A stretch of 35,746 nt of DNA from Candidatus Wildermuthbacteria bacterium RIFCSPHIGHO2_01_FULL_48_25. Lineage in GTDB: Bacteria > Patescibacteriota > Minisyncoccia > Minisyncoccales > UBA10102. Position 1 is the stretch's first letter. Each line of letters opens with the position of its first letter. Of this stretch, positions 13,833-20,826 are shown piece by piece. The position numbers and the translations under genes were made by a program. The stretch covers positions 1 to 35,746 of the forward strand of contig MHTR01000013.1 in NCBI GenBank assembly GCA_001823155.1, in the 5' to 3' direction. Under the pieces are notes generated by a model. The model ran no database searches. It was not told where the DNA came from and saw only the letters and a program-made list of their open reading frames with translations.

Positions 13833-14909
13833 CTATACGCTTACAGGTTCCATGGCGCGAAGTCTGGAATGCGCCTCGAGGAGCAGTTCCTCGGTTCTCT
13901 CCCAACCTACGCATGCGTCGGTGATCGACACGCCGTACTTCAGCTTCGAAGGATCGCCGTTGTCGTGCTTCTGGTTGCCTTCATTCAGGTGACTCTCGAT
14001 CATCAGGGCGACCAGGTGCCGGTTGCCGGATACCCGCTGCTCGAGCACGTTGCGGAACACAACCTGTTGGTTGCGGTAATCTTTGTTCGAGTTGCCATGT
14101 GAGCAATCGACCATGAGGTACGGCGGCAAGCCGGCCTTCTTGAGGCGCGCAACCGCGTCGGCAACATGCCCAGCATCGTAGTTCGTCCCTTGGACACCTC
14201 CACGAAGAACCACGTGCGCGTCTGGATTCCCAGTTGTCTTGATGACGCTGACCCGACCAGCGGTATCGACGCCAAGGAACGTGTGCGGCGCACGCGCGGC
14301 AACAATTGCGTCAACGGCGATCTGGATAGAATGACCAGTGCCGCCTGTTCCATTCTTGAAGCCGATTGGCGTGCTCAAGCCACTCGCCAACTGGCGATGG
14401 GTTTGGCTCTCTACCGTCCGGGCGCCAATTGCGCCCCATGACATCAAGTCTGCCAGGTACTGTGGCGTGACGGGGTCAAGCCACTCAATTCCTGCCGGCA
14501 GCCCTGTATCCAGGACATCCAACAGAAACTTCCGGGCACGGGTCAAACCGGTCGGCACGTCGAACGAACCATTTAGGTGAGGGTCATTGATGAATCCCTT
14601 CCAGCCGATTGTCGTTCGGGGCTTTTCGAAATAGACCCGCATCACGATCATGATGCGGTCTTCCACGCGCTTCTTGAGCTCGGCGAGTCGGCGGGCGTAC
14701 TCAAGGCCGGCCTTCTCATCATGGATCGAGCATGGACCGACCAGCACCAGCATACGGTCGTTCTCCCCATTGATGATACGCCGGATCTGCTCGCGACTGT
14801 CTGCGACGAGCTCGCTCATCGCATCGGTCATGGGAAACCTTAACAGGAACGCGTCCGGCGGTTCCAAGGGCGTCATGGACTCTACGTTTAGATTTGAAGT
14901 TTGCCTCAC
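13833..14909 (-). CDS. aroG: 3-deoxy-7-phosphoheptulonate (DAHP) synthase, class I AroG type
   Basis: 358 aa. Condenses PEP and erythrose-4-phosphate, the first step of the shikimate pathway. Hallmarks: VLVGPCSIHDEKAGLEYA, MRVYFEKPRTTIGWKGFIND, PQYLADLMSWGAIGARTVES, GFKNGTGG, LMVDCSHGNSNKDY, MIESHLNEGNQ and YGVSITDACVGWE. Length equals the E. coli AroF/G/H enzymes, including the N-terminal extension used for Phe/Tyr/Trp feedback in that family. The GTG at 14909 is chosen because GGGAGG lies 6 nt upstream; an internal ATG exists 11 codons later. Base composition is clearly more GC-rich than the neighbouring housekeeping genes. No other shikimate gene is in the window. It is preceded by an aromatic leader peptide and terminator. 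Confidence 0.97.
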   Translation of the reverse strand: MRQTSNLNVESMTPLEPPDAFLLRFPMTDAMSELVADSREQIRRIINGENDRMLVLVGPCSIHDEKAGLEYARRLAELKKRVEDRIMIVMRVYFEKPRTTIGWKGFINDPHLNGSFDVPTGLTRARKFLLDVLDTGLPAGIEWLDPVTPQYLADLMSWGAIGARTVESQTHRQLASGLSTPIGFKNGTGGTGHSIQIAVDAIVAARAPHTFLGVDTAGRVSVIKTTGNPDAHVVLRGGVQGTNYDAGHVADAVARLKKAGLPPYLMVDCSHGNSNKDYRNQQVVFRNVLEQRVSGNRHLVALMIESHLNEGNQKHDNGDPSKLKYGVSITDACVGWERTEELLLEAHSRLRAMEPVSV

Positions 14910-15050
14910 AGTGGTCCTCCCTTTCCTGTGCCCTTATTCACTTGTTAAACAGCTATCCCAGAGAATGTTCCCTGGCCTCCACACTCACCTCCGTAAGCGC
15001 AGAAGTCAGAGAATATCCGCATAAATCCGCCCAATCAGCATACATCCGCG

Positions 15051-15088
15051 TCCAAAAGAAACCAGCCCCTCGTTTGGCGAAGGGCTGG
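15051..15088 (-). terminator. Attenuator terminator in the aroG leader
   Basis: CCAGCCCTTCG pairs with CGAGGGGCTGG over 11 bp (one G-T wobble) with a 5-nt loop, then TTTCTTTTGG on the minus strand. It sits between the leader ORF and aroG. A second copy of CCAGCCCT lies in the leader ORF (15143-15150) and could compete for the right arm; CAAC just before the stem can pair with GTTG (15123-15126). Confidence 0.78.
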
Positions 15089-15112
15089 GTTGAATGCTCG
15101 TTTATCTACTTT

Positions 15113-15184
15113 TTAACACGAACAACTACCTTGCTCTCCGCTAGGGCTGGTAAAAAAGAAGTAAAAGAAGTTTCGCGTATTCAT
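15113..15184 (-). CDS. Aromatic leader peptide (23 aa) of the aroG attenuator
   Basis: ATG 15182-15184, TAA 15113-15115. Begins MNTRNFFYFFFTSPSG and ends in a Ser/Cys-rich tail. Codons 6-11 are six consecutive aromatic codons (TTC TTT TAC TTC TTT TTT), immediately recalling the E. coli PheL leader, which contains FFFAFFF. It lies upstream of an intrinsic terminator and of a DAHP synthase gene whose pathway makes Phe and Tyr. Product and regulator therefore match, the strongest argument that it is a true leader. The Shine-Dalgarno is poor (GAAG), in keeping with a start only about 8 nt into the transcript. Confidence 0.8.
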   Translation of the reverse strand: MNTRNFFYFFFTSPSGEQGSCSC

Positions 15185-15199
15185 GATTGTACTTCAAAG

Positions 15200-15226
15200 G
15201 GTATACGAGATAACAAATCCTGTCAA
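15200..15226 (-). promoter_or_regulatory. Promoter of the aroG leader
   Basis: Minus-strand TTGACA (15221-15226), overlapping the stop codon of the M20 peptidase gene, and TATACC (15200-15205) at a short 15-nt spacing. The -10 assignment is less certain than the -35. Confidence 0.55.
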
Positions 15227-16320
15227 GTTTTCTGCGAAACTTGTATCACAAAGTCCTTGAAGACACTATAGAATCTTTCTAAGTCTTTCAGGTCAATCCA
15301 CTCATTTTCTCCGTGGTGGCCTCCGCCTTGAGGGCGAACCGATACCGCAGGAATTCCCCTCTGCACAAAAAATCTCGCATCAGAGGTTCCGTGGGATAGA
15401 TCCAAACCGGTTTTGATGCCATATTTGTTCTTTGCTATGCGGGAAAATAACTCTGCGAAAGAGAGCTTAAAGTCATTCCTGAAACTGGGGGTGGCGTGAA
15501 CGATGGCAACTTTAATAGAAGGAAATTTCTTTTCCAGGGCTCGGATCTTTTTTAAGAGTGCCTTTGTTTGCGACTCAGAAGGAATTCTGATCGAAAGCTG
15601 CGCCTTCGCGAAATCTGGAATCTGATTAGCCGCTTTCCCTCCTTCAATGACGCCAACGTTGCATGTTGCGTGCCAATGTATAGTGTCACCGCAAGGTTCT
15701 TGGGGAAAGAGCTTCTGAATTCTATCAAGAAACCCCATAAGCGAGGTAATCGCGTTTCCTCCAAGCCATGTTCTGGAACCATGTGCAGAGATCCCCTTAC
15801 TTACTACTTCAAGCTCCAGAACGCCCTTGGCCCCTTTTTCTATGTCCCAGTTTTGCCCGCCATCGGGAATGAAAACAACTTTTGACCGGTATCCTTTGGC
15901 AACAAGGTACTTCACCCCTTCTTCTCCTCCGATCTCCTCATCGCTTGTGAGCATTATGCCAAAGTCGTAACGAGGAAGTTTTTTGCTCAGATCTTCGAGA
16001 AGTTTAAGGTAGCACGCGACCGCAAATTTCATATCAAATGTCCCTCGTCCATAAAGACGACTTTCTTTTTGTTTTGGAACAAAAACCTGGGGAGAACCGG
16101 GAACAACGTCAACGTGGGCACCCAGCCAGAGGGTTGGCGTCTTTGTTTTTTGGGTCGTAATAAGAAGGGACGGGAAAGAAGCTTGATATATCAATTTCGT
16201 GAAGACTTTGTATTTTTTGCACTGTTTCTGAATCCAGCGCAAACATAACGCGTTTTGTTTTTGATCCGAGGTTACTGTTTTGAATCGTATAAGAGTTTTT
16301 AAAATCTGTTCCAATTTCAT
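15223..16320 (-). CDS. M20-family metallopeptidase (ArgE/DapE/CPG2-like)
   Basis: 365 aa, cytoplasmic (no signal peptide). Di-zinc amidohydrolase or peptidase; specificity within ArgE, DapE or dipeptidase types cannot be assigned. Metal and catalytic residues: His69 and Asp71 in GAHVDVVPG, Asp96 in GRGTFDMK, Glu128-Glu129 in TSDEEIGGEEG, Asp in FIPDGGQ, and the late His in PQGGGHHGENEWID; the dimerisation or lid domain carries SKGISAHGSR. No arginine or lysine biosynthesis neighbour supports a biosynthetic role, so peptide scavenging is a reasonable inference. The promoter has TATAAT at 16343-16348, upstream of which lies the terminator of the ATP-grasp gene. Confidence 0.9.
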   Translation of the reverse strand: MKLEQILKTLIRFKTVTSDQKQNALCLRWIQKQCKKYKVFTKLIYQASFPSLLITTQKTKTPTLWLGAHVDVVPGSPQVFVPKQKESRLYGRGTFDMKFAVACYLKLLEDLSKKLPRYDFGIMLTSDEEIGGEEGVKYLVAKGYRSKVVFIPDGGQNWDIEKGAKGVLELEVVSKGISAHGSRTWLGGNAITSLMGFLDRIQKLFPQEPCGDTIHWHATCNVGVIEGGKAANQIPDFAKAQLSIRIPSESQTKALLKKIRALEKKFPSIKVAIVHATPSFRNDFKLSFAELFSRIAKNKYGIKTGLDLSHGTSDARFFVQRGIPAVSVRPQGGGHHGENEWIDLKDLERFYSVFKDFVIQVSQKT

Positions 16321-16342
16321 ATGTGTACTAAAAATATCATCT

Positions 16343-16348
16343 ATTATA
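16343..16348 (-). promoter_or_regulatory. -10 box of the M20 peptidase gene
   Basis: Perfect TATAAT on the minus strand, 22 nt before the ATG at 16320; no convincing -35. Confidence 0.5.
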
Positions 16349-16349
16349 C

Positions 16350-16397
16350 CTGAAGAAAAGGAGGCTGGCAGAACAAGCTGATCTTACTCTGCCAACC
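16350..16397 (-). terminator. Intrinsic terminator of the ATP-grasp-like gene
   Basis: GGTTGGCAGA pairs with TCTGCCAGCC on the minus strand (one G-T wobble), followed by TCCTTTTCTTC. Confidence 0.85.
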
Positions 16398-16407
16398 CTT
16401 CAACACA

Positions 16408-17730
16408 TTACTCTGCGAGGATTGCAGCTCCCGCGACCGTATCAAGAGCACCATGGATGAGTACCTCGGGAGCTGGTCTTGCGTCCCAATTACCACCCAA
16501 GGCTATCCACTCCTTCCTTTTCGGACTGTATCCGAAAAAGATGCGGAAGATGTAGTTATAGGGCTTACCTTTGATGCGCATGCGCATGGGCGGGATGAAG
16601 GGTTGTATATACGCCCCCTCGGGAGACTGTATCCGAGCCAAGACTTGCCTTTTCTTGACTTCGGACTTCTCACCAGGCTTCCAGATGACAACACCCCGAG
16701 TCTTGCTCCCTTGAAACGGTTTTATGCAGAACCCCTCCTCCCATGGAAGCTGTTCTGGATTTCTTGCGACTTCCTGTGGAGCGAGCGCCTTCCACAAACC
16801 GAGAGCGCGACCATAGGATTTCAAGCCCTTGGTTGCAACCGTGCTGACGGAACGAGAAACGAGGGCATGAAACGACAGCTCATCTGGATCTGCCCTCACA
16901 AGGACAAGCCTGTTTCCCTTAAGAACTTCGCTGTGGGATATTTCGGGAATCCACAGATGGTCGTCTCCCCCGTGCTTGGCGCGCCGCGGCGACACCACCA
17001 CAAAAAACTCAGGCCATTCCTTTTGGAGCTCAGAAAGAAGCGTTCTGAATTGTTGATTCAGTGTCAGGGTTATTCCTACTCCGGCGGGGCGCTCTTCGAT
17101 CTCGTACACTCCGAGGCCCGTGCCTTTGCGCCAGACACAATCCAATCGCACCAGAAGACTTGGAACTCCAAATTTCTCCTGCGCGAATGTTCCTTCCCCT
17201 GGAAAAACCTTCTGCCACTCCGAAAGGAGACCAAGGCATTCCGCTGTTGCTTCCTTACTCACAGATACGGTGCGAGAAAGGGTCTGCACAACCCACGGCT
17301 GATGCCAGGGTTTGCCAAAAAGCATGGTCTTGAAAAACCCTCCGCCAGTTTCTGGTGCCCATTGATCGACAAGATCGCGGGGCATGACGAGCAGATCGAA
17401 AAGCGTAGGACAGTCCCCATCAACTGTGGGACAGGAAGTAATCATCCCTTTGCCCTTGCGGATCTCCCACGTAAACACCGAGGGGAAGCGCCGCTCGATC
17501 TCCTTCCAAAACTCGATATTCCGAGGCTGCTCTTTATTAGGCTTAAGTTGTTGAGGCAGATGGAGTAACCCTTCCTGGCATCCGCATTTTGCCAGCATCG
17601 CTTTGCTCCACTTGCCGGCGCTCTGAACCCCATCCCAGCCCCAGCTTCTGCGTAGCTCGTTCAGCTTCTCCAGCTTCTCGGACATGGCACGACCCTGCGC
17701 GCGATACTCTTCATATGCCGAAGCATACAT
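16408..17730 (-). CDS. Circularly permuted ATP-grasp-like protein (440 aa), unknown substrate
   Basis: No close relative recognised by name. Residues 195-220 (LLVRLDCVWRKGTGLGVYEI then EERPAGVG) resemble the metal-binding strand with acidic residues followed by RPxG of ATP-grasp enzymes. Residues 334-350 (FCIKPFQGSKTRGVVIW) resemble the lysine and glycine-rich nucleotide loop, followed by AYIQPFIPP (373-381), YIFRIFFGY and ALGGNWDARPAPEVLIHG. The acidic motif preceding the nucleotide loop is the order found in circularly permuted ATP-grasp families. Such enzymes ligate carboxylates to amines. The gene is monocistronic, has an AAGGAGA Shine-Dalgarno, a long structured leader with an attenuator, and a strong terminator. 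A 371-codon antisense ORF is only a shadow. Function is inference. Confidence 0.6.
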   Translation of the reverse strand: MYASAYEEYRAQGRAMSEKLEKLNELRRSWGWDGVQSAGKWSKAMLAKCGCQEGLLHLPQQLKPNKEQPRNIEFWKEIERRFPSVFTWEIRKGKGMITSCPTVDGDCPTLFDLLVMPRDLVDQWAPETGGGFFKTMLFGKPWHQPWVVQTLSRTVSVSKEATAECLGLLSEWQKVFPGEGTFAQEKFGVPSLLVRLDCVWRKGTGLGVYEIEERPAGVGITLTLNQQFRTLLSELQKEWPEFFVVVSPRRAKHGGDDHLWIPEISHSEVLKGNRLVLVRADPDELSFHALVSRSVSTVATKGLKSYGRALGLWKALAPQEVARNPEQLPWEEGFCIKPFQGSKTRGVVIWKPGEKSEVKKRQVLARIQSPEGAYIQPFIPPMRMRIKGKPYNYIFRIFFGYSPKRKEWIALGGNWDARPAPEVLIHGALDTVAGAAILAE

Positions 17731-17757
17731 GGAAACTTCTCCTTGTAATGTGCTTCA

Positions 17758-17820
17758 GGCCAGCTTTCAATTTTCTGGCCTGGAGTGCCGGGGGTACTAG
17801 TCTCCCCGGCGCTCCAAGCC
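17758..17820 (-). promoter_or_regulatory. Nested hairpins between attenuator and ATP-grasp-like gene
   Basis: A large hairpin (17777-17820) pairs TGGAGTGCCGGGG with CCCCGGCGCTCCA (one G-T wobble), enclosed by GGC/GCC. A second one pairs GGCCAG (17758-17763) with CTGGCC (17775-17780) and shares bases with the base of the first, so the two may alternate just ahead of the Shine-Dalgarno. Confidence 0.6.
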
Positions 17821-17835
17821 ACTAGTACTGCATTT

Positions 17836-17874
17836 AAAAACAAACAGCCGCCTCTTTTGGAGAGGCTGGCTGTT
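17836..17874 (-). terminator. Attenuator terminator upstream of the ATP-grasp-like gene
   Basis: AACAGCC/GGCTGTT plus GCCTCT/AGAGGC with one bulged A, loop CCAAA, then TGTTTTT. The left arm AACAGCCAGCCTCT is complementary over 14 nt (one G-T wobble) to AGAGGCTGGTTGTT at 17919-17932 within the leader ORF, giving an antiterminator as long as the terminator. Confidence 0.85.
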
Positions 17875-17903
17875 TTGAATCTATAGAAAATCCCTCTGAA
17901 AAT

Positions 17904-17987
17904 CTATACGAACAACATAACAACCAGCCTCTTGAGAGCGGCGCACCATGCGTGCATATACCTTCTTGTGCTGGTTATACTTGTCAT
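17904..17987 (-). CDS. Putative leader peptide (27 aa) of the ATP-grasp-like gene
   Basis: ATG 17985-17987, TAG 17904-17906. Begins MTSITSTRRYMHAWC, followed by AALKRLVVMLFV. The ATG is 10 nt after the -10 box, hence practically leaderless. Segment 1 (AACCAGC, 17970-17976, codons 4-6) pairs with segment 2 (GCTGGTT, 17922-17928); segment 2 extended (17919-17932, codons 19-23) pairs with segment 3, the terminator left arm. Between segments 1 and 2 lie codons for Arg, Arg, Tyr, Met, His, Trp and Cys, one each of several scarce amino acids. This fits a sensor of general charging rather than of one amino acid (inference). Confidence 0.65.
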   Translation of the reverse strand: MTSITSTRRYMHAWCAALKRLVVMLFV

Positions 17988-17997
17988 ACCAGTGTCT

Positions 17998-18025
17998 ATT
18001 TTACACACCCCCAAAACCTTGTCAA
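17998..18025 (-). promoter_or_regulatory. Promoter of the ATP-grasp-like gene leader
   Basis: Minus-strand TTGACA (18020-18025), 16-nt spacer, TAAAAT (17998-18003). Confidence 0.75.
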
Positions 18026-18047
18026 TGGCTGGGCTCTTGTGGAACCA

Positions 18048-18070
18048 CTTTACACCCCCGGGGTGTAAAG
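18048..18070. terminator. Palindrome behind metG
   Basis: CTTTACACCCC, single central C, GGGGTGTAAAG: perfect 11-bp arms, 10 nt after the metG stop codon. No T tract on the minus strand, so termination strength is doubtful; it belongs with the other short palindromes. Confidence 0.6.
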
Positions 18071-18079
18071 TCGGGTGTT

Positions 18080-19510
18080 TTATTTCCTTGGGAAAAGAGA
18101 CTCGCCCTTGCCTTCCTGGAGTTGTTTCAAAATCTTTTCTGAAGTCTCTGGCAGAAAGGGTTTGAGGAGGTTTGCTATTTCACCAAGCGCAAACAGCAAG
18201 TTGCCGATCACTTCTGGTTTTGGAGAAGCCCAGGGCTTTTCGTATTCGATATATTTATCACACCAAGAAATAGCGTACCAAATTGCTTCTAATGCCTCAC
18301 TGAAACGAAAATTATCTAGATAATCCTCAACAAAGTGATTTTTTCTTTCTCTAAAGAATTTAGTAAATTCTTGATCCGCACCCTTTAAGGAGTAAGGGGG
18401 TTTAAGGCTATTGTTCCTTTGAGCTAAAGATAAAACTCTTGACACTAAGTTTCCCAGTCCGTTTGCCAAATCAGAATTATATCGCTCTTTGAACTTTTCT
18501 TCGGTAAAATCCCCGTCTTCAAAGGGTGGGATTTCGCGCAGGAGGTAGTACCGCACCGCGTCGGTCCCATATTTCTCTACTAACGCGAACGGGTCTACCA
18601 CATTTCCGAGAGATTTAGACATCTTCTGCCCTTCCACGGTGATAAAACCATGGACGAAAATCGTCTTTGGTAAATCTATCTTTAGAGCGCGAAGAATCGC
18701 AGGCCAAATAACTGCGTGGAAACGCAGGATGTCTTTGCCGATGATATGGATATTTGCTGGCCAGTATTTCTTAAACTTCTGTCCGTCGGGGTATCCAAGA
18801 GCTGATATATAATTCACTAGAGCCTCTAACCAGACGTACACAACCTGTGTATCGTCCCCGGGAACCGGGATACCCCACTGAAGTTTTTCTTTGGGACGGG
18901 AAACGCTGATAAGTATCGGCTCACTCTCTATGAACTGAAGGACTTCTTTCTTTTTGGTTTCCGGTACGATTTGCAACTCACCCTTTTCTATCTTTTCCTT
19001 AAGCGGAAATGTATATTTATGCAGATGAAAGAACCAATTCTCTTCCGCAATTTTCTCAGGCTCCTTCTTATGGATAGAGCATTTGCCCTCAACTAACTCC
19101 TTTTCCGTAATAAATGCCTCGCATCCTGAACAGTATAGCCCCTCATATGCTTTCTTCTCCAAGTCCATATTCTCCTGAAGTTTCTTCCAAACCTCCCTTA
19201 CTGCAGGCCAGTGACGTTCTTGGTCTGTAGTACGGATAAAGTCATCGTTGGAAATCCGTAGGGCTCTCATGAGTTCCCGAAACCGACTCGAGATGTGATC
19301 GGTAAATTCCTGAGGGGGCACACCGGCCTCAGCTGCGGTTCTTGCCACCTTGATGCCATGTTCATCGGTCCCAGTCAAAAAGAAGACATCCTCGCCTTTC
19401 TGACGATGCCATCTCGCTATTACATCGGCCTGAACGATTTCTAACGCAAATCCTATATGGGGATTCGCATTAGTATAGGGTAGTGAGGAAGTAAGATAGT
19501 ACGTCTGCAT
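18080..19510 (-). CDS. metG: Methionyl-tRNA synthetase
   Basis: 476 aa. Charges tRNA-Met, including the initiator. N-terminus MQTYYLTSSLPYTNANPHIGFA carries the HIGH motif; TGTDEHGIKV, a zinc-binding CSGCEAFITEKELVEGKCSIH, IHIIGKDILRFHAVIWPA and KMSKSLGNVVDP are canonical. The C-terminal EMAP-like tRNA-binding domain is absent, as in many minimal genomes. It starts 4 nt after the stop of the LAGLIDADG gene; its Shine-Dalgarno (AAGGTAGGG) is formed by the last codons of that gene, indicating translational coupling. Last gene of the glyQS-M16-AI2E-rsmI-endonuclease-metG strand. Confidence 0.97.
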   Translation of the reverse strand: MQTYYLTSSLPYTNANPHIGFALEIVQADVIARWHRQKGEDVFFLTGTDEHGIKVARTAAEAGVPPQEFTDHISSRFRELMRALRISNDDFIRTTDQERHWPAVREVWKKLQENMDLEKKAYEGLYCSGCEAFITEKELVEGKCSIHKKEPEKIAEENWFFHLHKYTFPLKEKIEKGELQIVPETKKKEVLQFIESEPILISVSRPKEKLQWGIPVPGDDTQVVYVWLEALVNYISALGYPDGQKFKKYWPANIHIIGKDILRFHAVIWPAILRALKIDLPKTIFVHGFITVEGQKMSKSLGNVVDPFALVEKYGTDAVRYYLLREIPPFEDGDFTEEKFKERYNSDLANGLGNLVSRVLSLAQRNNSLKPPYSLKGADQEFTKFFRERKNHFVEDYLDNFRFSEALEAIWYAISWCDKYIEYEKPWASPKPEVIGNLLFALGEIANLLKPFLPETSEKILKQLQEGKGESLFPRK

Positions 19511-19514
19511 AGCC

Positions 19515-20771
19515 CTACCTTAATCGCAAAGTCACATTCTGTAAAGCGGCGTTTAAGTCGTTTCTTCGTTTTTCATGTCGTAAAAACGGACCAAGCGCGT
19601 TCAGTAATTTATAGAGATCCTCTCTTGTGTTGACACTAACTCCCCAGAAGGTTCCATTATGCCTTACTCCTCTTTTATCAACGCCTGGTTTCGCTTCTAG
19701 AGAAAAAATGCTCGCAATACCCTGACGATGAAACTCTCGATGGATATCTTGCAAAATTCCGTAATCATATGACCTAATGCGAAACCTAGCACGCTTTGAA
19801 TAAATTCCAATATTGCCTTCTGCATCAGTATATCCGGCAAGGAATTGCAGGAAGAGCTTTCTACCCTTCTTAATCCATTGAGGAATTTTGTAATGTTTTG
19901 GTAAAAGAAACTTGAAAGAACGATTCAAGGCAAAGTTTATATGGAAACGTCCTTCCGCATCTTTTTTCGTAATCCACCCCGGGCCATAATCATTAAATAA
20001 CCTTCGTATAAGATCAAGCTGTACTGTCTTTGTGGTGCCACACCCTATATGAATAAGATTCCATTCTTTCCGAACGCCCAAATCCCCCAAACGAAACCCT
20101 ATGAGATATGCCTTTTCCTCTCTACTACCAGTAAAGTCTTTCTTTTTGTGTTTCGTACTTGTCTCAGATATTGTTCGGCGACTAATCCCATAATGTTCCA
20201 TCTTCCTTAAAATGGTGGCTGGCTGACAATCGTACAGTTGAGCAATTTTTGAAAGAGGATATCTTTTTTCTTTGTATAGTAAGGAAAGTTGAGTTTTACT
20301 GATTAAGACTACCTTCCTAGGACGCGTAGGGATACCATAAAGTTTCAGGTATTTATAAACAGTTTTGGGGTCGCAATGATATCTTGTGCCAATCTTATAT
20401 ATAGAAAGGTTGCTCTCGGAATAGAGAAGAGCAAGCATCTGTTTTGATAGTAAGACTCGTTTCTTTGGATGTCGTATAGAAATCCCATATTTCTTTAGGG
20501 TACGCAAAATAACAGTCTGATCACAATGATAAATTCGCCCAACTTTTTCTGCGGATAGTCCGCGTGTCAAATACAAATAAGATAGCGTATCCTTTTTTAT
20601 TCCAGCCCTCTTAGGGCCTGAAACCCTTCTCGGGATACCGTATTCTTTCATCCGGTTGACTATCGTCCCTGCGGTACAGTTGAAAAAATGAGCAATTTCA
20701 AAAGTTGTGTGCTTACTTTCCCAATAGAGCTTTCTAAGTTGTTTGGGGGAAATCAACAACCTTCTTCCCAT
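19515..20771 (-). CDS. Free-standing LAGLIDADG homing-endonuclease-like protein with four tandem HTH repeats
   Basis: 418 aa. Residues 6-48, 57-101, 107-150 and 154-198 are four copies of one helix-turn-helix unit (pattern LxxLYxxxxxSxxKIAxxYxCxxxTIxxxLKxYGIxxR). They are followed by two LAGLIDADG-type motifs: AYLIGFRLGDL (221-231) and LQFLAGYTDAEG (308-319), the latter with its acidic residue intact; in the first the usual acidic position is an Asp in RLGDLG. So it should be a single-chain, two-motif nuclease or a DNA-binding maturase-like relative with an unusually long recognition module. It lies between rsmI and metG, an adjacency otherwise seen in Firmicutes, and is not embedded in an intron or intein. 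Start ATG 20771 follows GGAGGA and a TATACT box by only a few nt. Confidence 0.85.
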   Translation of the reverse strand: MGRRLLISPKQLRKLYWESKHTTFEIAHFFNCTAGTIVNRMKEYGIPRRVSGPKRAGIKKDTLSYLYLTRGLSAEKVGRIYHCDQTVILRTLKKYGISIRHPKKRVLLSKQMLALLYSESNLSIYKIGTRYHCDPKTVYKYLKLYGIPTRPRKVVLISKTQLSLLYKEKRYPLSKIAQLYDCQPATILRKMEHYGISRRTISETSTKHKKKDFTGSREEKAYLIGFRLGDLGVRKEWNLIHIGCGTTKTVQLDLIRRLFNDYGPGWITKKDAEGRFHINFALNRSFKFLLPKHYKIPQWIKKGRKLFLQFLAGYTDAEGNIGIYSKRARFRIRSYDYGILQDIHREFHRQGIASIFSLEAKPGVDKRGVRHNGTFWGVSVNTREDLYKLLNALGPFLRHEKRRNDLNAALQNVTLRLR

Positions 20772-20826
20772 TCCTCCAGTATACCATATAATTCACTTAG
20801 GGAATAGCTGTTGCTATATAAACCCG

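Noticed and set aside
15093-15222. tRNA or other known RNA gene between aroG and the M20 gene
   Set aside because: No cloverleaf or T-arm consensus; the region is explained by promoter, leader ORF and terminator.
16453-17568. Long plus-strand ORF (371 codons)
   Set aside because: Antisense shadow of the ATP-grasp-like gene, which has the promoter, Shine-Dalgarno, terminator and recognisable motifs.
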